64,000 nucleotides of DNA from Burkholderia sp. IMCC1007 (GTDB lineage: Bacteria; Pseudomonadota; Gammaproteobacteria; Burkholderiales; Burkholderiaceae): contig NZ_JAPVQY010000017.1 in NCBI RefSeq assembly GCF_027257875.1, positions 1 through 64,000 of the forward strand, read 5' to 3'. Within the stretch, counting starts at the first letter, position 1; each line of letters begins with the position of its first letter. The position numbers and the translations under genes are program-made. Below, piece after piece: positions 62,644-64,000 of the stretch. Below the pieces are notes generated by a model that saw only the letters and a program-made list of their open reading frames with translations, had not been told where the DNA came from and searched no databases.

Positions 62644-63987
62644 TTATTCGGTCGAATCGAAATCCTCTTCTCTCGCATTCAGGATTCCGCTCAATGTGAG
62701 CAGACCCGCGTCGAGCTGATCCATGGTTGGCGCAGCAAGCGCAAGCCTGACCGCGTTCGGCGCATGGCCGGGCGCGGCTGCGAACGTGGTAGAGGGCGTC
62801 AACGCGATGTCTCGCCGCGCTGCGGCTGCGACCAACGCCTGCGAGCGCCAATGGGCCGGCAGCGTCAACCACAGATGGAAACACTTGCCGTTCGTCTGTA
62901 TGTCGAAATCCGCCAGACGGTCGGCGGCCAGCTTCTGACGGGCCACGGCATCGACGCGTTTCAGTCGTGCGAGCTCGGCAACCGTACCGTCGCTCATCAA
63001 TCGCTGCGCGGCCGCACATGCAAATCCCGATGCCGTCCATCCGCCCGAGCGCACCGACGCCATCACGGTTTCACGCAACCGATGCGGCGGCACGATGAAT
63101 CCCAGCGTCAACCCCGGCGCCACCTTCTTCGAAAGGCTGTCGATTACGACGCAATTGTCCGGCGAGAGGGCGGCAAGCGGCGGCTGGTCGTCGAGGAAGC
63201 CATACACATTGTCCTCGATCACAGGAATGCCGAGCTTTTCCACGACGCGCAAAAGATCTTCCCGTCGCGCAGCATTCATCGTCATGCCCAACGGATTCTG
63301 GATGGCGGGCTGAATGTAGATCGCCGAAAGATTCGCCGCCCGGTGCGCTTTGAGCACAGCGTCGGGGCGCACGCCGCCTTCGTCCATCGCAAGAGGCACC
63401 AGCGTAATACCGAGGCGCGCCGCGATGCCCTTGATGAACGGGTAGGTCAACGATTCGACGCCGCAGCGCCCGCCCGTCGGAACAATGGCGCCGACCGCGG
63501 CGGCAATGCTTTGCCGTCCGTTCCCCGTGAAGACCAGTTGCTCAGGAGAAGGCGCCCAGCCATTGCTCGCCAGACATGCGGCAGAGACGTTCCTGAGAGC
63601 AGGCGTTCCACCGCTGGTTGCTTGACCCAGGGCACTCGCGAGCTCGGACGCTCTCTCGAGCCCGCTCAGGCTTCTCGCGATGAGTGTCGTTTGGTCGGGA
63701 AGTATCGGGTAATTGAACTCCAGATCGATCCGGACGTCACGCGGTTCGCTTGGCGCCGCTGCGCCGCGCCTTGCGTCGCCCGAAACGAACGTTCCCCTGC
63801 CCACCTCGCCGACGACGAGCCCCCGTCGCAGCAACTCCGCATAGACCCGGCTGGCCGTCGACACGGCGATCTTTCGCTGGTCTGCGAAATTGCGCTGCGG
63901 AGGAAGCCGGTCGCCCGGCCTGAGCGTTCCGTCGGCAATGTCTGCGGCGATCGTGTCGGCCAACTTCAGGTATTCGGACTTTGACAT
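62644..63987 (-). CDS. MocR-type regulator (GntR HTH fused to aminotransferase-like domain)
   Basis: The 447-residue product has an N-terminal GntR winged HTH (about 5-70: YLKLADTIAADIADGTLRPG, AVSTASRVYAELLRRGLV) fused to a fold-type I aminotransferase domain. That domain has FTGNGRQSI, AIYIQPAIQNPLGMTM, VIEDNVYGFL and the PLP lysine in DSLSKKVAPGL. MocR/PdxR/GabR proteins sense PLP-amine adducts and control vitamin B6, GABA or taurine genes. The likely target lies beyond the right edge of the window, since the gene reads toward the left. ATG 63987 is 13 bases from the window end. Confidence 0.88.
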   Translation of the reverse strand: MSKSEYLKLADTIAADIADGTLRPGDRLPPQRNFADQRKIAVSTASRVYAELLRRGLVVGEVGRGTFVSGDARRGAAAPSEPRDVRIDLEFNYPILPDQTTLIARSLSGLERASELASALGQATSGGTPALRNVSAACLASNGWAPSPEQLVFTGNGRQSIAAAVGAIVPTGGRCGVESLTYPFIKGIAARLGITLVPLAMDEGGVRPDAVLKAHRAANLSAIYIQPAIQNPLGMTMNAARREDLLRVVEKLGIPVIEDNVYGFLDDQPPLAALSPDNCVVIDSLSKKVAPGLTLGFIVPPHRLRETVMASVRSGGWTASGFACAAAQRLMSDGTVAELARLKRVDAVARQKLAADRLADFDIQTNGKCFHLWLTLPAHWRSQALVAAAARRDIALTPSTTFAAAPGHAPNAVRLALAAPTMDQLDAGLLTLSGILNAREEDFDSTE

Positions 63988-64000
63988 TCAATGCACCGAG

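Noticed and set aside
1..64000. CRISPR array, tRNA or rRNA genes
   Set aside because: No regularly spaced repeats apart from the spacer-free 27-bp array, and no cloverleaf or rRNA-like conserved stretch was recognised.

Overview
The window looks like a chromosomal segment of a Burkholderia-type betaproteobacterium, most likely Burkholderia cepacia complex. The evidence is the very high GC content with strong G/C third-position bias, many LysR regulators beside small catabolic and transport operons, a short H-NS-family protein, a BcsB/BcsC cellulose pair and ETF/CoA-transferase gene sets. The species assignment is inference. No rRNA, tRNA or CRISPR array was recognised.

Layout. 1-6.7 kb: end of a cellulose-export operon (bcsB cut by the window edge, then bcsC with an unusual Pro/Ser-rich linker). 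6.9-9.2 kb: a 77-residue FlhD-like protein, a phosphomannomutase/phosphoglucomutase and an H-NS-like protein. 9.3-25.9 kb: an acidic-amino-acid-type transport and PLP/racemase region. It has three DAACS symporters, one translationally coupled to a tandem-fused Asp/Glu racemase, one next to a periplasmic binding protein that has no ABC partners, and one followed by a class V PLP enzyme; two LysR genes lie among them. Inside this region sits a 1965-residue protein made of two complete UvrA units in tandem, preceded by a near-consensus LexA box and followed by four 27-bp tandem repeats.

26-33.8 kb: etfB-etfA-citE-like operon, a membrane diguanylate cyclase, a class I/II aminotransferase divergent from a GntR regulator, and an RhlE-type DEAD-box helicase. 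33.8-35.3 kb is a scar of mobile DNA: an alpha/beta-hydrolase fragment, a tyrosine-recombinase C-terminal fragment, an antitoxin-like HTH gene with no toxin, and a DUF29 gene.

35.3-44.7 kb is a compact catabolic island: PanE-like reductase, VOC protein, MaoC hydratase, CaiB-type CoA transferase, two shikimate-dehydrogenase paralogues, a divergent type II dehydroquinase, an MHS permease and a LysR gene. It also holds decaying genes (MFS tail, frameshifted Gfo/Idh/MocA oxidoreductase, deleted TIM-barrel protein). The set suggests uptake and breakdown of a quinate/shikimate-like cyclic acid, linked to CoA-ester chemistry. 45.3-51.1 kb is a second CoA-ester operon (MFS, CoA transferase, acyl-CoA dehydrogenase, hydratase) divergent from a Nac-like LysR gene with a matching operator.

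51.1-54.1 kb holds gene remnants, a soluble MCP-like protein with inverted domain order, and a complete IS5-family element with a CTAG target duplication. 54.3-64 kb holds a muconate-cycloisomerase-like operon (YciI-like protein, cycloisomerase, MFS) with divergent LysR, then a nitronate monooxygenase, a TetR gene divergent from an acyl-CoA synthetase/HCCA-isomerase pair, and a MocR-type regulator.
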